A DNA stretch of 64,000 bases from assembly GCA_963755195.1 (NCBI GenBank), contig CAVWIZ010000001.1, positions 682,001-746,000 on the forward strand. Direction: 5' to 3'. Shown piece by piece: positions 1-13,494 of the stretch. The stretch's first letter is position 1, and each line of letters starts with the position of its first letter. Both the position numbers and the translations under genes were made by a program. Origin of the DNA: CAVQJU01 sp963755195. GTDB lineage: Bacteria > Acidobacteriota > Vicinamibacteria > Vicinamibacterales > CAVVIG01. The notes beneath the pieces were generated by a model. It saw only the letters and a list, made by a program, of their open reading frames with translations, was not told the DNA's origin and did not search any database.

Positions 1-1767
1 CTGCAGTGGCTGATGTTCGGCCTTCCTCTCGTGTTTCCCGACCAGGGCGGCATCGCGGTCATTGGCGGAGCGGCCGGCGGATTGGCCGTCGTGCTGTGGT
101 GGCTGTTCTTCAGCCGCGCGGCATGGCTGGAACGCTTGGGAGCGATCGCCTTGATGGTCGTGGCAGTGGCCGGCACATCACGTCTCGTTCACGAGTCCAT
201 CGCGAACGGGATGATGGGACTCATGTTGTTCGTCTACGCCGCGCCGCCGGTCCTGAGCCTTGCGTTGGTTGCGTGGGCCGGCGCCAGCCGCGGGCTTTCG
301 AGCGGGCTCCGACTCCCGTCGATGGTCGCCGCCATTCTGCTCGCGTGCGGAACGCTGACTCTGGTCCGGACCAACGGCATCAGTGGCGACGCCACTCCGG
401 ATCTCGAATGGCGGTGGTCGCCAACGGCGGAGCAACGGCTCCTTGCGCGGGCCGGCGACGAGCCCCTCGACTCTGCGCGGTTCGAGCCGAAGGTCGCGCC
501 GTCTCCGGCACCCGCCTCCGAGGCTTCGGCGGGCAAGCCCGCGGAGATTCCGAAGGAACCGATCGCGACGATCGAACCGGCCGCTCCAGCCGCTGCTGAA
601 ATGCGTGCCGAATGGCCAGGCTTTCGCGGACCCGAGCGCGACAGCATCGTTCGCGGCGTGCGTATCGAAACGGACTGGTCTCGCACCCCCCCGGTCGAGT
701 TGTGGCGCCGGCCGATCGGACCGGGCTGGTCGTCCTTCGCCGTCGCCGGCGATCGCCTGTTCACGCAGGAGCAGCGTGGTGACGACGAGCTCGTGTCTGC
801 CTACAACCTGAAAACCGGCGAGCCCGCATGGAAACACCGCGACGCGGCCCGATTCTGGGAGTCGAATGCCGGCGCCGGTCCGCGCGCCACGCCGACCCTC
901 AGCAACGGTCGCGTCTACACACTCGGCGGAACAGGAATCCTGAACGCGCTCGACGCCCATGACGGCTCTGTCGTCTGGTCGCGCAACGCGGCCACCGACA
1001 CCGGCACGAAGGTCCCGGATTGGGGCATCGCCAGCTCCCCGCTTGTGGTGGGCGACGTTGTTATCGCGGCCACTGCCGGTTCGCTCGCCGCCTACGATCT
1101 CGCCACCGGGAAGCCGCGTTGGTTCGGGCCGACCGGCGGCTGGGGCTACAGCTCGCCGCACTTGTCAACGATCGACGGAGTCGTGCAAATCGTGTTGTTG
1201 AACGGACCCGGCGCGATCGGCGTCGCCCCGTCGGACGGTACCGTGCTCTGGAAGCACGCGTCGGGGGGCGATGGCATCGTGCAGCCTGCGGTGCTGGCGG
1301 GCGGCGACTTCCTGGTCGGCAGTGGCTCCGGGATGTCGGGCAGCTCCGGCATGCTCCGTTTCACCGTGGCGCACGAGCCGAGCGGGTGGATCGTGAAAGA
1401 ACGCTGGACATCGCCTGGACTGAAGCCGTATTTCAACGACTTCGTCGTTCATAAGGGCCACGTGTTTGGCTTCGACGGCAGCATTCTCGCCTGTATCGAT
1501 CTCGACGAGGGCACGCGCAAGTGGAAGGGCGGACGGTACGGCCACGGCCAGCTCGTTCTGTTGCCCGACCAGAACGTGTTGCTCGTGCTGTCCGAAGAGG
1601 GCGAGCTGGCGCTCGTGTCGGCGACGCCCGACAAATTCACGGAGCTTGCGCGCGTCCCCGCGCTCGAAGGCAAGACCTGGAACCATCCAGTGCTGGTCGG
1701 CGACATCCTGCTGGTTCGCAACGGCGAGGAGATGGCGGCGTTCCGGTTGTCCCTCGCGGGTCGCTGA
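1..1767 (+). CDS. PQQ-type beta-propeller protein with N-terminal membrane segments (5' partial)
   Basis: The frame is open to the first base of the window (codons at 1-12 read L-Q-W-L before the first ATG at 13), so the start probably lies upstream. The first ~125 residues hold about four hydrophobic segments (for example around VVLWWLFFSR). A Pro/Ala-rich linker of ~70 residues follows, then a PQQ_2-like eight-bladed propeller from about residue 200 beginning WPGFRGPERDS, with repeated blade motifs such as 'AYDLATGKPRW' and 'DGTVLWKHASG'. Proteins of this build, often annotated as outer-membrane-assembly-like or PQQ-binding-like, are common in Acidobacteria and probably sit on the periplasmic face of the inner membrane. 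There is no catalytic domain beside the propeller. The substrate or partner is unknown. Confidence 0.8.
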   Translation: MQWLMFGLPLVFPDQGGIAVIGGAAGGLAVVLWWLFFSRAAWLERLGAIALMVVAVAGTSRLVHESIANGMMGLMLFVYAAPPVLSLALVAWAGASRGLSSGLRLPSMVAAILLACGTLTLVRTNGISGDATPDLEWRWSPTAEQRLLARAGDEPLDSARFEPKVAPSPAPASEASAGKPAEIPKEPIATIEPAAPAAAEMRAEWPGFRGPERDSIVRGVRIETDWSRTPPVELWRRPIGPGWSSFAVAGDRLFTQEQRGDDELVSAYNLKTGEPAWKHRDAARFWESNAGAGPRATPTLSNGRVYTLGGTGILNALDAHDGSVVWSRNAATDTGTKVPDWGIASSPLVVGDVVIAATAGSLAAYDLATGKPRWFGPTGGWGYSSPHLSTIDGVVQIVLLNGPGAIGVAPSDGTVLWKHASGGDGIVQPAVLAGGDFLVGSGSGMSGSSGMLRFTVAHEPSGWIVKERWTSPGLKPYFNDFVVHKGHVFGFDGSILACIDLDEGTRKWKGGRYGHGQLVLLPDQNVLLVLSEEGELALVSATPDKFTELARVPALEGKTWNHPVLVGDILLVRNGEEMAAFRLSLAGR

Positions 1768-1898
1768 CCGGATCCGCCTGAACGAGAGCCGTCGCGATTC
1801 CGGCCGGCGGGACTAGATCGCCATCATCAAACCCGGCTGATGATGGTCGTGCACGCGCCAGAATCGACGCGTGGTGGAGGCGATTTCCGGCGGGTATA

Positions 1899-4502
1899 AT
1901 GCCAGCCACTCGGACGTTGCCCCTACAGCCAGGCACTCGCCTCGGCGCGTGTGAAATTGTCTCCGCCATCGGCGCCGGCGGTATGGGCGAGGTCTATCGG
2001 GCACGGGACACGAAATTGAATCGCGACGTCGCGATTAAGGTCCTGCCCGAGTCTTTCGCCCACGACCCGGATCGCCTCGCGCGGTTCACCCGCGAAGCTC
2101 ATACGCTGGCGTCGCTCAATCACCCCGGCATCGCCGCCATCTACGGAATCGAGGAGAGCGGCGGCGTACGTGCCCTTGTGATGGAACTGGTCGAGGGCGA
2201 CGATCTGTCGAGATGGATCGCGCGTGGAGCAATCCCTTTCGACGAAGTGCTGCCGATCGCGAAGCAAATCGCCGAGGCGCTCGAAGCGGCGCACGGGCAA
2301 GGCATCATCCATCGCGACCTGAAGCCCGCGAACATCAAAGTCCGCGCCGACGGCACGGTGAAGGTGCTCGACTTCGGGCTGGCGAAGGCGATGGATTCGG
2401 CCGGCGGCATGCCGACCGTGTCGCAGTCGCCGACCATCACGTCGCCCGCGATGACGCAGGCCGGGGTGATCCTCGGCACGGCGGCGTACATGAGCCCCGA
2501 GCAGGCGCGTGGCAAAACCGTCGACAAGCGGGCGGACATCTGGGCGTTCGCGTGCGTGCTGTTCGAGATGCTGACCGGCACACGCGCATTCAACGGCGAC
2601 GATGTGACCGACATACTGGCGTCTGTCCTCAAGCACGAACCGGCCTGGCGCGATCTCCCAACGGCAACGCCGGCGCACGTGCGCGAGCTGCTTCGCTGGT
2701 GTCTGGAGAAGGATCCGAGGCAGCGGCTGCAATCGATCGGCGATGCGCGCATCCTGCTGGGAAGAACAGCGCCAGACGCGCCACGGCCACAGCCGTCACG
2801 ATCCTGGGTCGCGTGGTGCGCCGCCGCAGTACTCGCCGTCGTCGCGATGGCCGGCTGGCTGCGCGGCGCTCGCGACATCAGCGAGCCGCCTCGCACGACC
2901 CTGACAATCGCGGTGCCCTTGAGTGCTCAGATGCAGTCAGTCGGCAACCAGGCCTCCGCGCCGGAGATTTCTCCCGATGGCTCCGCGGTGATGTACAGGG
3001 GACGAGGCGGACTCTACGTACGCCGCTTGGATTCTCTCGAACCGAAACTCGTGCCAGGTTCCGATGCTACCGGGGGCGCGGCGTTCTGGTCCGCGGATTC
3101 GACCACCGTCGTCTTCCCGGCCCGCGGCTCGATGGTCAAGGTCCGCCTGCCGGATGGGGCTCCGGAAGTCATCGCACCAATGCCGGGCCCAACCCGCGAA
3201 GGAAGCTGGAGCGACAGCGGGACGATCCTGATTGCCGCGTTCCCGTTGGTGATGGTGCCGGCATCGGGCGGAGAAACCAAGACTGTCGAGGTGCGCGGGC
3301 TGAAAAAGCCGGGCAGCCTCCTCAACCCTGAGTTCCTGCCCGGCAGCGATGATTTTCTTTTCCTGGTGGTTCCGCGCGACAGCATCGAAGAGAGCGCCGT
3401 CTACCTGGCAACGCTCAAGGACGGCAAAGGCGTCGATCCCGCCCTGCTGCTGAAGAGTCCGACGGCTGCACGCTACACCCCTGCAGGAGGCGGACGCCTC
3501 CTGTTTGTGCGCAACGACAATCTCTATTCGCAGAAGCTGAACAGGACGGCCCGCAAACTCGAGGGAGAAGCGGAACTGGTGGTACAGGGCGTCTCGTCGC
3601 AGCCGGGCGTGGGCGTCGGCCGCGCGGATTTTTCGGTGGCCCGCAACGGAGCGGTGGCGTGGCGGCCGGGCGAGGCCGCATTCTCGCAGGTCACCATGTT
3701 CGACCGTGAGGGCAATCAGGTTGGCACGACGGGACCGCCTGGGTCGATCAATTCCCTGTTCCTCTCGCCGGACGAAACGCGGATTCTGGCCGTCGGCGAC
3801 CAGGCCTGGCTCCTCGACGTCGGCCAACCGGGGCGTCAGACGCTGCCCGCCGATGCCAACTGGTCCGGCTGGTTTCGAGACGGATCGAAAGTGCTGGGAT
3901 CCCGGCCCGGAGGGAGTCTGGTGGAATTCTCGGCGAACGGTTCCGGCGAGATCAAAGAGCTGGGCCCCGTCGCGCCCCGGAGCATTCTGCACGACGTGTC
4001 CCCGGACGAGAAACAGGTTCTCTCGATGGTCGGCGGAGGCCGCGGCATCTTCGTGACGCGACTGGACGGGACCGAGGAAGAACGGAGAACACGTGCCTTC
4101 GTTCAGTCCGACGAACCGACTATTGATCCCCGGTTTTCTCCAGACGGCCGCTGGATCGTCTATAGCGCCGGTGGTGGACTTTTTGTCCAACCCTTCCCCG
4201 GTCCTGGCCGGCGCCAGCCGGTCGCGCCGCAGGGGCAGGATCCGGAGTGGCGCAAAGACGGCAAGGAGATCGCCTACGTCGGTCGAGGGGGCGTCATGGC
4301 CGTGGCGGTGGACGCGACAGGAAGTCAGCTGCGCTTCGGCGCTCCTCGCAATCTGTTTTTGGGATTGCGCACACCGGCCGGCTCAAATGCTTCTGCCCGG
4401 CCGCTGGCGGTGTCGCGTGACGGCTCGCGTTTCTACTGGCCTCAAGCGGTCGAACAACCAGATTCCAACGTGATCCACATCAAGACGGGCTGGGCGAAGT
4501 AA
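1899..4502 (+). CDS. Ser/Thr protein kinase with C-terminal TolB-like propeller
   Basis: 867 aa, ATG start. The kinase domain (about residues 15-290) has a Gly-rich loop GAGGMGEVYRARD, lysine K47 in VAIKVL, alpha-C Glu E66, catalytic HRD at 138-140 in HRDLKPANIK, DFG at 158-160 and the activation-segment end GTAAYMSPEQARG. One hydrophobic segment near 305-325 (WVAWCAAAVLAVVAMAGWL) should anchor it in the inner membrane. The rest is a PD40/TolB-like WD propeller ('PEISPDGSAVMYRG', 'PRFSPDGRWIVYSAG') expected to be extracytoplasmic. This kinase-membrane-propeller architecture is a typical Hanks-type receptor kinase of Acidobacteria. It starts 131 bp after the propeller gene on the same strand. 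The signal sensed and the targets are not evident from sequence. Confidence 0.92.
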   Translation: MPATRTLPLQPGTRLGACEIVSAIGAGGMGEVYRARDTKLNRDVAIKVLPESFAHDPDRLARFTREAHTLASLNHPGIAAIYGIEESGGVRALVMELVEGDDLSRWIARGAIPFDEVLPIAKQIAEALEAAHGQGIIHRDLKPANIKVRADGTVKVLDFGLAKAMDSAGGMPTVSQSPTITSPAMTQAGVILGTAAYMSPEQARGKTVDKRADIWAFACVLFEMLTGTRAFNGDDVTDILASVLKHEPAWRDLPTATPAHVRELLRWCLEKDPRQRLQSIGDARILLGRTAPDAPRPQPSRSWVAWCAAAVLAVVAMAGWLRGARDISEPPRTTLTIAVPLSAQMQSVGNQASAPEISPDGSAVMYRGRGGLYVRRLDSLEPKLVPGSDATGGAAFWSADSTTVVFPARGSMVKVRLPDGAPEVIAPMPGPTREGSWSDSGTILIAAFPLVMVPASGGETKTVEVRGLKKPGSLLNPEFLPGSDDFLFLVVPRDSIEESAVYLATLKDGKGVDPALLLKSPTAARYTPAGGGRLLFVRNDNLYSQKLNRTARKLEGEAELVVQGVSSQPGVGVGRADFSVARNGAVAWRPGEAAFSQVTMFDREGNQVGTTGPPGSINSLFLSPDETRILAVGDQAWLLDVGQPGRQTLPADANWSGWFRDGSKVLGSRPGGSLVEFSANGSGEIKELGPVAPRSILHDVSPDEKQVLSMVGGGRGIFVTRLDGTEEERRTRAFVQSDEPTIDPRFSPDGRWIVYSAGGGLFVQPFPGPGRRQPVAPQGQDPEWRKDGKEIAYVGRGGVMAVAVDATGSQLRFGAPRNLFLGLRTPAGSNASARPLAVSRDGSRFYWPQAVEQPDSNVIHIKTGWAK

Positions 4503-4535
4503 TCCCGCCGCGGAGCGCTCGTCGCGTGCCGATCG

Positions 4536-5492
4536 TCATGACATGTCGCCGACGGCCTCGGCCATTCCCACCACGATCTTTCGCGCTCCGCCGAACGGCA
4601 TGCGGCCGTGCGCGGTGAGCATGTTGTCCAGCAGGAGCACGTCCGATTCCTTCCACGGGAACGTCACGGCTTCTTCGTTGTAGATGCGGCGGATCTCGTC
4701 GAGCGCCGAGAGCTCAATTGGCGAACCGTCGCCGTAGGCGGCCGTTCGCGGCAGATCCGCCTCGTCGTACATCGACACGAGCGCGTCCATGACGTCCTGA
4801 CCGAGGCTCGAGACGTGGAACAGGTGCGCCTGGTTGAACCAGACCATCTCCCCCGTGCGCGGATGCCGCGCCACCGCCTGGCAGACCTGGCGCGTCCGCA
4901 GGCGCGTTCCCGCCAGCCATTCGAACGCGATGCCGCTGCTGCGGCAAATCGTCTCAACCTCCGCGCGATCGCTGGTGTTGAACACGTCCTGCCAGGGCAG
5001 GCCGATCTCCTCGTAGTAGTTCCGCACGTACATCACGCTCTTGCTGGCGAACGCGTCCCGGATTTCGGGATCGATCCGCTCGAAGACACGGCGGCTGTTG
5101 CAGATCGGCGTTTCGCCGCCCTGTTCTGGCGCCGTCAGGCAGCCGAACCAGATCTTCATCGGCCAGTTCGTCGTGTACGCCATCTCGTTGTGCAAGGGGA
5201 TCGACTGGTCGGCTGGATATTCGGTCGACGTGTAGATCCGGCCGTTGATCTGTGTCCTCGGCGTGGATCGGTAGCTGTATTCGAGGAGGCCGTCGGCCAT
5301 CGAGTCGATGAAGTGCTGAAAGCCCTGGACGGTCGTCACGCCCGAGCCGCGAAAGAGAATTCCGCCGTTCGTGGCGAGCGTCTGGTTGACGTAGTCGCGA
5401 TTCTTCGCGATCCAGGCCGCCATGTCGCCGCGTTCGTCGGAAGACTCGATGACAAGCGGCAGCGTCCGGTTGGAAAGAAGGCTGGCGTTCAT
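4536..5492 (-). CDS. TauD/TfdA-family Fe(II)/2-oxoglutarate dioxygenase, SyrP-like (NRPS tailoring)
   Basis: 318 aa. The ATG at 5492 overlaps the stop of the upstream NRPS gene as ATGA, so translation is probably coupled. The facial-triad HxE motif is at H101/E103 (LHNEMAYT), the distal His at ~H295 (LTAHGRM), and a 2-oxoglutarate-binding Arg at ~R304. The segment 'RSTPRTQINGRIYTSTEYP' is typical of TauD-like hydroxylases encoded in NRPS clusters. SyrP, the best-studied relative, beta-hydroxylates Asp while it is tethered to a carrier protein. The neighbouring A-T protein has an Asp-type specificity code, so beta-hydroxylation of carrier-bound Asp is the most economical assignment. This is inferred from context and family and is not proven by sequence alone. 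Confidence 0.85.
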   Translation of the reverse strand: MNASLLSNRTLPLVIESSDERGDMAAWIAKNRDYVNQTLATNGGILFRGSGVTTVQGFQHFIDSMADGLLEYSYRSTPRTQINGRIYTSTEYPADQSIPLHNEMAYTTNWPMKIWFGCLTAPEQGGETPICNSRRVFERIDPEIRDAFASKSVMYVRNYYEEIGLPWQDVFNTSDRAEVETICRSSGIAFEWLAGTRLRTRQVCQAVARHPRTGEMVWFNQAHLFHVSSLGQDVMDALVSMYDEADLPRTAAYGDGSPIELSALDEIRRIYNEEAVTFPWKESDVLLLDNMLTAHGRMPFGGARKIVVGMAEAVGDMS

Positions 5493-7334
5493 TGTGTGAT
5501 CTCCCTGGCCGTCCGGGCGAGCGGCACCAGCGACGGCATGACGGCGGTTGCGCTTCGATCGGGCAGTGCGAGCGCCGCCGACAGCGCGGCGATGGTCGGC
5601 GTGGTGAAGATGCCCTGGGGCGGCAGATCGACTTTCAGCGACCGGCGGATTCGCGACACGGCATGGATGGCCGCGAGTGAGTGACCGCCCAGTTCGAAGA
5701 AGTTGTCGTGAATGCCGATGCGCTCGACCTTGAGAACCTCTCGCCAGATTGCCGCCAGCGTCTCCTCGGTCGGCGTGCGCGGCGCGACATACTCGCGATG
5801 CGCGTCGCGCGGATCGTGGAGCGGGCAGCGCGTCGCGGTTCAACTTGCCGTTGGCGGTCAGCGGCAGCTGTTCGAGCTGCACCACGGCCTGCGGGACCAT
5901 GTAGTCCGGCACCCGGTCACTCAGGTGGGCGCGCAGATCTTCGGTCGTAAAGGCGCCGCGAGTCCGAACGGCGACGTAGGCCACGATGTGCTTGTCGCCG
6001 GCATCGTCCTGGCGCGCGACAACCGCGGCTTGCATCACGCCGGGATGCGTCAACAGCGCCGCCTCGATCTCGCCGAGCTCGACACGGAAGCCGCGGACCT
6101 TCACCTGATCGTCAATCCGTCCGACGAACTGCACGTTGCCGTCGCCGAGACACCGCGCGAGATCGCCAGTGCGGTACATCTTCGCGCCGGGCCGGTTCGG
6201 ATCGTCGAGGAAACGCTCCGCGGTCAGCGCCGGCTGGTTGAGGTAGCCGGCGGCCACGCCGTCACCGGCGATATACAACTCGCCCGTGCTGCCTGGCGGC
6301 ACCGGCGCGCCCCGCGGATCGAGGATGTAAATCCGCGTATTGGCGATTGGCCGTCCAATGGGAATGCTCGTCGTGTCGACCGTCGTCCCGGCGTAGTCGC
6401 TCAATCGCAGGGTGAGCGAGCCGACGGTCGTCTCGGTCGGCCCGTAGTGGTTCAGCATGCGCAGCTGAGGACTCAGTCTCCGCACCGTGTCAACCAGCCG
6501 CGGAGTCAGGGTCTCTCCGCCCGTGATCAGCCACTGGCGCGGCAGGATATGTTCCTGGCCGGAATTCAGCAGCGCCGTCAGATGCGAAGGCACGATCTTC
6601 AGCACGTCAATCGGGCGCGATGCTATGTAACGCGCGAAGCGCGCGGCGTCGGTGGCGATCTCCTGAGAAATGACGTGCAGACAGCCGCCGGAAATCAGCG
6701 AAGGGAAGATGCAGGTGTTGCCGAGATCGGCGCTGAGTGTCGAGACGGTCGCGAAGTGCAGGCCGTCTGGAAACCGATCGAGCTCCAGCTGCTCCGTGAT
6801 GAACCAGCTGTAGTTCACCAGGTTCCGGTGGCGGACGGCCACGCCCTTCGGCACGCCCGTGGATCCCGACGTGTAGATCACATAGACGAGGCTGTCGGGT
6901 GCGCTCGCTTCCTCGGGGTTCGTCCTGGGTTGGCTCGTCCACTCGGAGGCCCCGCCCTCGAAGCATATGGTACGGCCGCTGAACGCCGGCATCCGGGAGA
7001 GCAGCGTCCGCGTGGTGATGACCGCGGCAGCACCTTCGAGTTGCCGGGCCATGCGAGACGACGGGTTGTCGATCGCGAGCGGCACGTATGCCGCTCCGGC
7101 CTTCACGATGCCAAGAAGCGCGACGATCATCTCGACGGAGCGCTCGAGGCACACGCCGACGAGGGCGCCACGGCAGCCAAGCCCGCGCAGGTGATGCGCC
7201 AGTTGGTTGGCCTGTTCGTTCAGCTCCGCATAGGTCAGCTGATCGGCGCCGCAGGTCACGGCCGGTCGTCGAGGCGTTCGCGCCGCCTGATCTTCGAAGA
7301 GTGCGTGCACCGTTCGGTCTTGGGGACAGTTCAT
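5489..7334 (-). CDS. NRPS adenylation-thiolation didomain protein, Asp-type code (one frameshift)
   Basis: Starts MNCPQDRTVHALFEDQ with AGGAG 8 nt upstream of the ATG at 7334. An in-frame ATG at 7361 overlaps the previous stop as ATGA and is an alternative. The A domain shows core motifs YVIYTSGSTGVPKG, NHYGPTETT, YRTGDLAR, GRIDDQVKVRGFRVELGEIE and NGKLNRDALP. Aligning core A4-A5 with PheA by eye gives the code D-L-T-K-I-G-H-V-G-K, like known Asp-activating domains (Lys at 278, His at 322). The carrier domain is intact but one base out of frame: near 5800-5830 the frame changes, and the other frame reads EYVAPRTPTEETLAAIW and then a normal DNFFELGGHSL, ending at TGA 5491-5489 overlapping the dioxygenase ATG. 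It probably loads Asp for the dioxygenase and for the C domain of the upstream gene. Confidence 0.85.
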
Positions 7335-7357
7335 TGCGCGAGGTCTCCTGCGTGGGT

Positions 7358-11597
<4,240 letters not shown>

Positions 11598-11730
11598 CCT
11601 TGTCTCCCAATGTGTAGGTCAGGGCAAACCGCGGGCCACATCGGGAGCAGATTTCGTGGGGTGTTCCTGGTCGCCTGGTGGCAAAGTCTCCCGGCCTGAT
11701 GAGAAAAAACCCTCAAACCGGGCGTCGAAC

Positions 11731-11801
11731 GCGCCCGAAGTCATCCATTCCCCTCGGGAAACGCCGGAAGCAGGCGTGGCTCGGCCGCGTCAGTCTTCCT
11801 T
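11731..11801 (+). pseudogene. remnant of APS kinase (cysC) 3' end, copy 1
   Basis: A short stretch reading NAPEVIHSPRETPEAGV aligns with the C-terminal end of the larger cysC fragment at 16464-16709 (PAPEVIVRSDRKTPEEGV). Like that copy, it is followed tail-to-tail by the 3' end of an ilvD sequence. Only about 24 codons are recognisable and there is no start. It is evidence of a duplicated segment and not a gene. Confidence 0.55.
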
Positions 11802-12201
11802 GACGAGCACCGCTCCGGTCGACATCGGCTGCACGCTGCGCTGGTAGATCGACAGATACCCGCGGGCCTTCGGCAGCACGGGCTCTCCTCGGAGCGCACG
11901 CCGCGAGCCGAGCTGGGCTTCCGGCACGTCGAGATCGAGCGTCCGCGCATCGACGTCGATTCTGATCCGATCGCCGTTCTCGACGAGCGACAGCGGTCCG
12001 CCGACGGCCGACTCCGGCGACACCTCGGCGACCATGATGCCTTTCAGGCACAGTCTCGAGAGCTGGCCGTCGCTGACGAACGCCACCTCGTCGGTCAATC
12101 CCGCCGCATCGAGTGAAAACACCACGCGCGATGCGGGTCCGGCCGTGCCCGGTCCGCCCTTCGGGCCCATGCCTCGCACCACGAGCACGTGCCCCGGCCA
12201 C
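11790..12201 (-). pseudogene. C-terminal fragment of IlvD/Edd dehydratase, duplicate of the end of the 16.7-18.4 kb gene
   Basis: Reading from GHVLVVRGMGPKGGPG to the stop TCA (11790-11792), about 136 residues are nearly identical to the last 136 of the intact dehydratase at 16696-18381. The differences I see include T for M, R for G, E for D and S for T. Homology stops abruptly at about 12201. Upstream codons up to 12608 remain open but have no resemblance to the family. There is no catalytic N-terminal part and no iron-sulfur Cys, so it cannot be an active dehydratase. It is a truncated segmental duplicate, and its low divergence suggests a recent event or continuing gene conversion. Confidence 0.85.
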
Positions 12202-12408
12202 ATGGCTAGCGTTTCAGAGGGCGGCGTAGCGACCCACTCGCGCTCAATCGGTGCCTCGCACGCGCAGACACCGCATCCGTGCATGGCGGGACCAGCGCAG
12301 CACCCTCTGCCGGCCTGGCGTGCCGCGCGGCTCAACCCCAACGTCGCGCTGCGATGTGAATAGTGCCGGCCAAAAAGCCATCCTGACCGTCTGAATTCGG
12401 AGGCGGTC

Positions 12409-12865
12409 ATGAACAAGGTTGTTCTTCTGGCGGGTCTGCTCATCCCTGGCCTCGTGTCGGCGCAGTCAGCGTCCTCGGGTGCCACGGCCGATCGATTCGA
12501 GATCGAGGTTGCAACCGTCAAGCAGAACAAGACCAGTGGCGGCCAGAACATCCAGGTGACGCCTGGCGGCTTGGTACACCGGCCAGACCATCCCGGAGAT
12601 TGCCGCAAGCCTGTCGGGCTATGCGGTGGTCGGCCGGCCCGTGATCGATCGGACCGGGTTACAGGGTCAGTACGATCTCCACCTGCTCTTCGTCCCCGCG
12701 TTCATCAACTCGGAGAACGGGACGCCGATCGCCAACCCTGCAGCCGATACTGGTCCGAACCTGTTCACGGCTCTGGTCGAACAGGCCGGCCTTAGACTGC
12801 AAGGCGAGAGAGGCGCCGTGGAGCACATCGTGATCGACAGCGTGGAGCGCGCCCTCGAGAACTGA
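12409..12865 (+). pseudogene. TIGR03435-family protein with internal deletion
   Basis: The N-terminus reads as a signal peptide (MNKVVLLAGLLIPGLVSAQS) followed by the family opening FEIEVATVKQNKTSGG. After VTPGG the frame changes and the sequence jumps to the C-terminal part of the family (TIPEIAASLSGYAVVGRPVIDRTGLQG, split across the shift), ending ITIDS-like at HIVIDSVERALEN. Family members are usually ~250-300 aa, so roughly the middle half is missing. The neighbouring M56 gene carries a complete version of the same domain ending ILVIERVERPSEN. The function of TIGR03435 proteins is unknown. It lies between the ilvD fragment and the truncated 121-aa gene copy, inside the duplicated region. 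Confidence 0.75.
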
Positions 12866-13008
12866 ACCGGTCGCACGGCGCGTCCGGCCCCCCGGCTGTC
12901 ACAGGGTCTTCCAAATGTGTCTAAGCCATCGGACTCGACACTCCCGTCCGGAGGGCTCATGTGAAGATCTTCCTTAACCTTTAGTAGTGCTTTCGCCCTG
13001 CTCTCGGA

Positions 13009-13083
13009 GGGGGAGCCGGTGTTCCCGCGGCCGATACGGCCGCTTCCGTTACCCCCGGGGCACCGCTAATGTGGGCTATCGTC
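13009..13083. repeat. 75-bp structured repeat, copy 1
   Basis: A 75-bp segment that recurs at 16388-16462 with about six substitutions. It can form two hairpins: GGGAGC-CGGT-GTTCCC and GCGGCC-GATAC-GGCCGC. In this copy the first stem contains a G-T pair and the second is perfect; the reverse holds in copy 2. It ends GGGCTATCGTC exactly where a truncated gene copy begins at 13084. Confidence 0.75.
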
Positions 13084-13340
13084 ATCACCTCGCGCTGAAT
13101 GCCGAAGCCGTTGCCGCAGGTGCGCAGACGGACCTCGACGAGCTCGGCATCGCCAAGAACGCCCGGGAGGAGAAGCTCCGCAAGCGCGACAATCACGACA
13201 ACCCGAAGTACCACGAAGAGATGGCACGCCTCTACCGGCAGCAGGTGCTCAAGGAGCAGCCGACGATTCAGATTCAGGGGTTGGGCGGGCCGAAAAAGAA
13301 GTCGAACGTGCAGCCGGTGCTGCACAAACCTGAGGTCTAG
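13084..13340 (+). pseudogene. 5'-truncated copy of the 121-aa unknown gene
   Basis: Codons from LALNAEAVAAGAQTDLDELG to the terminal QPVLHKPEV match the gene at 15919-16284 almost residue for residue (DNHDNPKYHEE here, DKYDNPKYHED there). The first ~36 residues are missing: homology begins directly after the 75-bp repeat. No new start codon with a ribosome site is evident. The downstream flank is also partly shared with the intact copy. Confidence 0.75.
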
Positions 13341-13363
13341 AGCCCGGTAGTCACCAGTCTCCA

Positions 13364-13383
13364 GCCGGCGAGCAATCGCCGGC
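13364..13383 (+). terminator. hairpin after the truncated 121-aa gene copy
   Basis: GCCGGCGA-GCAA-TCGCCGGC: eight perfect base pairs with a 4-nt loop, 24 bp after the stop codon. It is followed by a pyrimidine-rich stretch without a clean T run, so intrinsic termination is plausible but weak. The intact copy keeps only the left arm (GCCGGCGAGCC near 16313-16323), followed by unrelated sequence. Confidence 0.5.
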
Positions 13384-13438
13384 CCTCTTCATTTCCCGCC
13401 CCCTTCGACTGCAATCACATGATTGACACACAAAGCAG

Positions 13439-13467
13439 TTGACACGTCAGGGTCGAAATGCTAATTA
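13439..13467 (+). promoter_or_regulatory. promoter of the blaI-like / M56 operon
   Basis: A consensus -35 TTGACA at 13439-13444 is followed after ~17 bp by the AT-rich stretch TAATTATTT, the only such stretch nearby. The -10 region lies inside the first palindromic operator, which would let a bound BlaI-type repressor block RNA polymerase. Confidence 0.55.
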
Positions 13468-13494
13468 TTTAGCACCAATGGCTAAAAAATTAGC
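13460..13494. promoter_or_regulatory. tandem BlaI-type operators
   Basis: Two 14-bp perfect palindromes of the form GCTAA-N4-TTAGC: GCTAATTATTTAGC at 13460-13473 and GCTAAAAAATTAGC at 13481-13494. Their centres are 21 bp apart, two helical turns, so two dimers would bind the same face. The first covers the probable -10 box. The second begins right after the start codon at 13478-13480 and covers codons 2-6. Placement and symmetry suggest autorepression by the BlaI-like protein. Confidence 0.75.

Noticed and set aside
12202..12608. N-terminal extension of the ilvD fragment to 12608 as a new fusion protein
   Set aside because: The added codons resemble no family, no ribosome site is present, and homology ends sharply at 12201. 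The frame is open only by composition.
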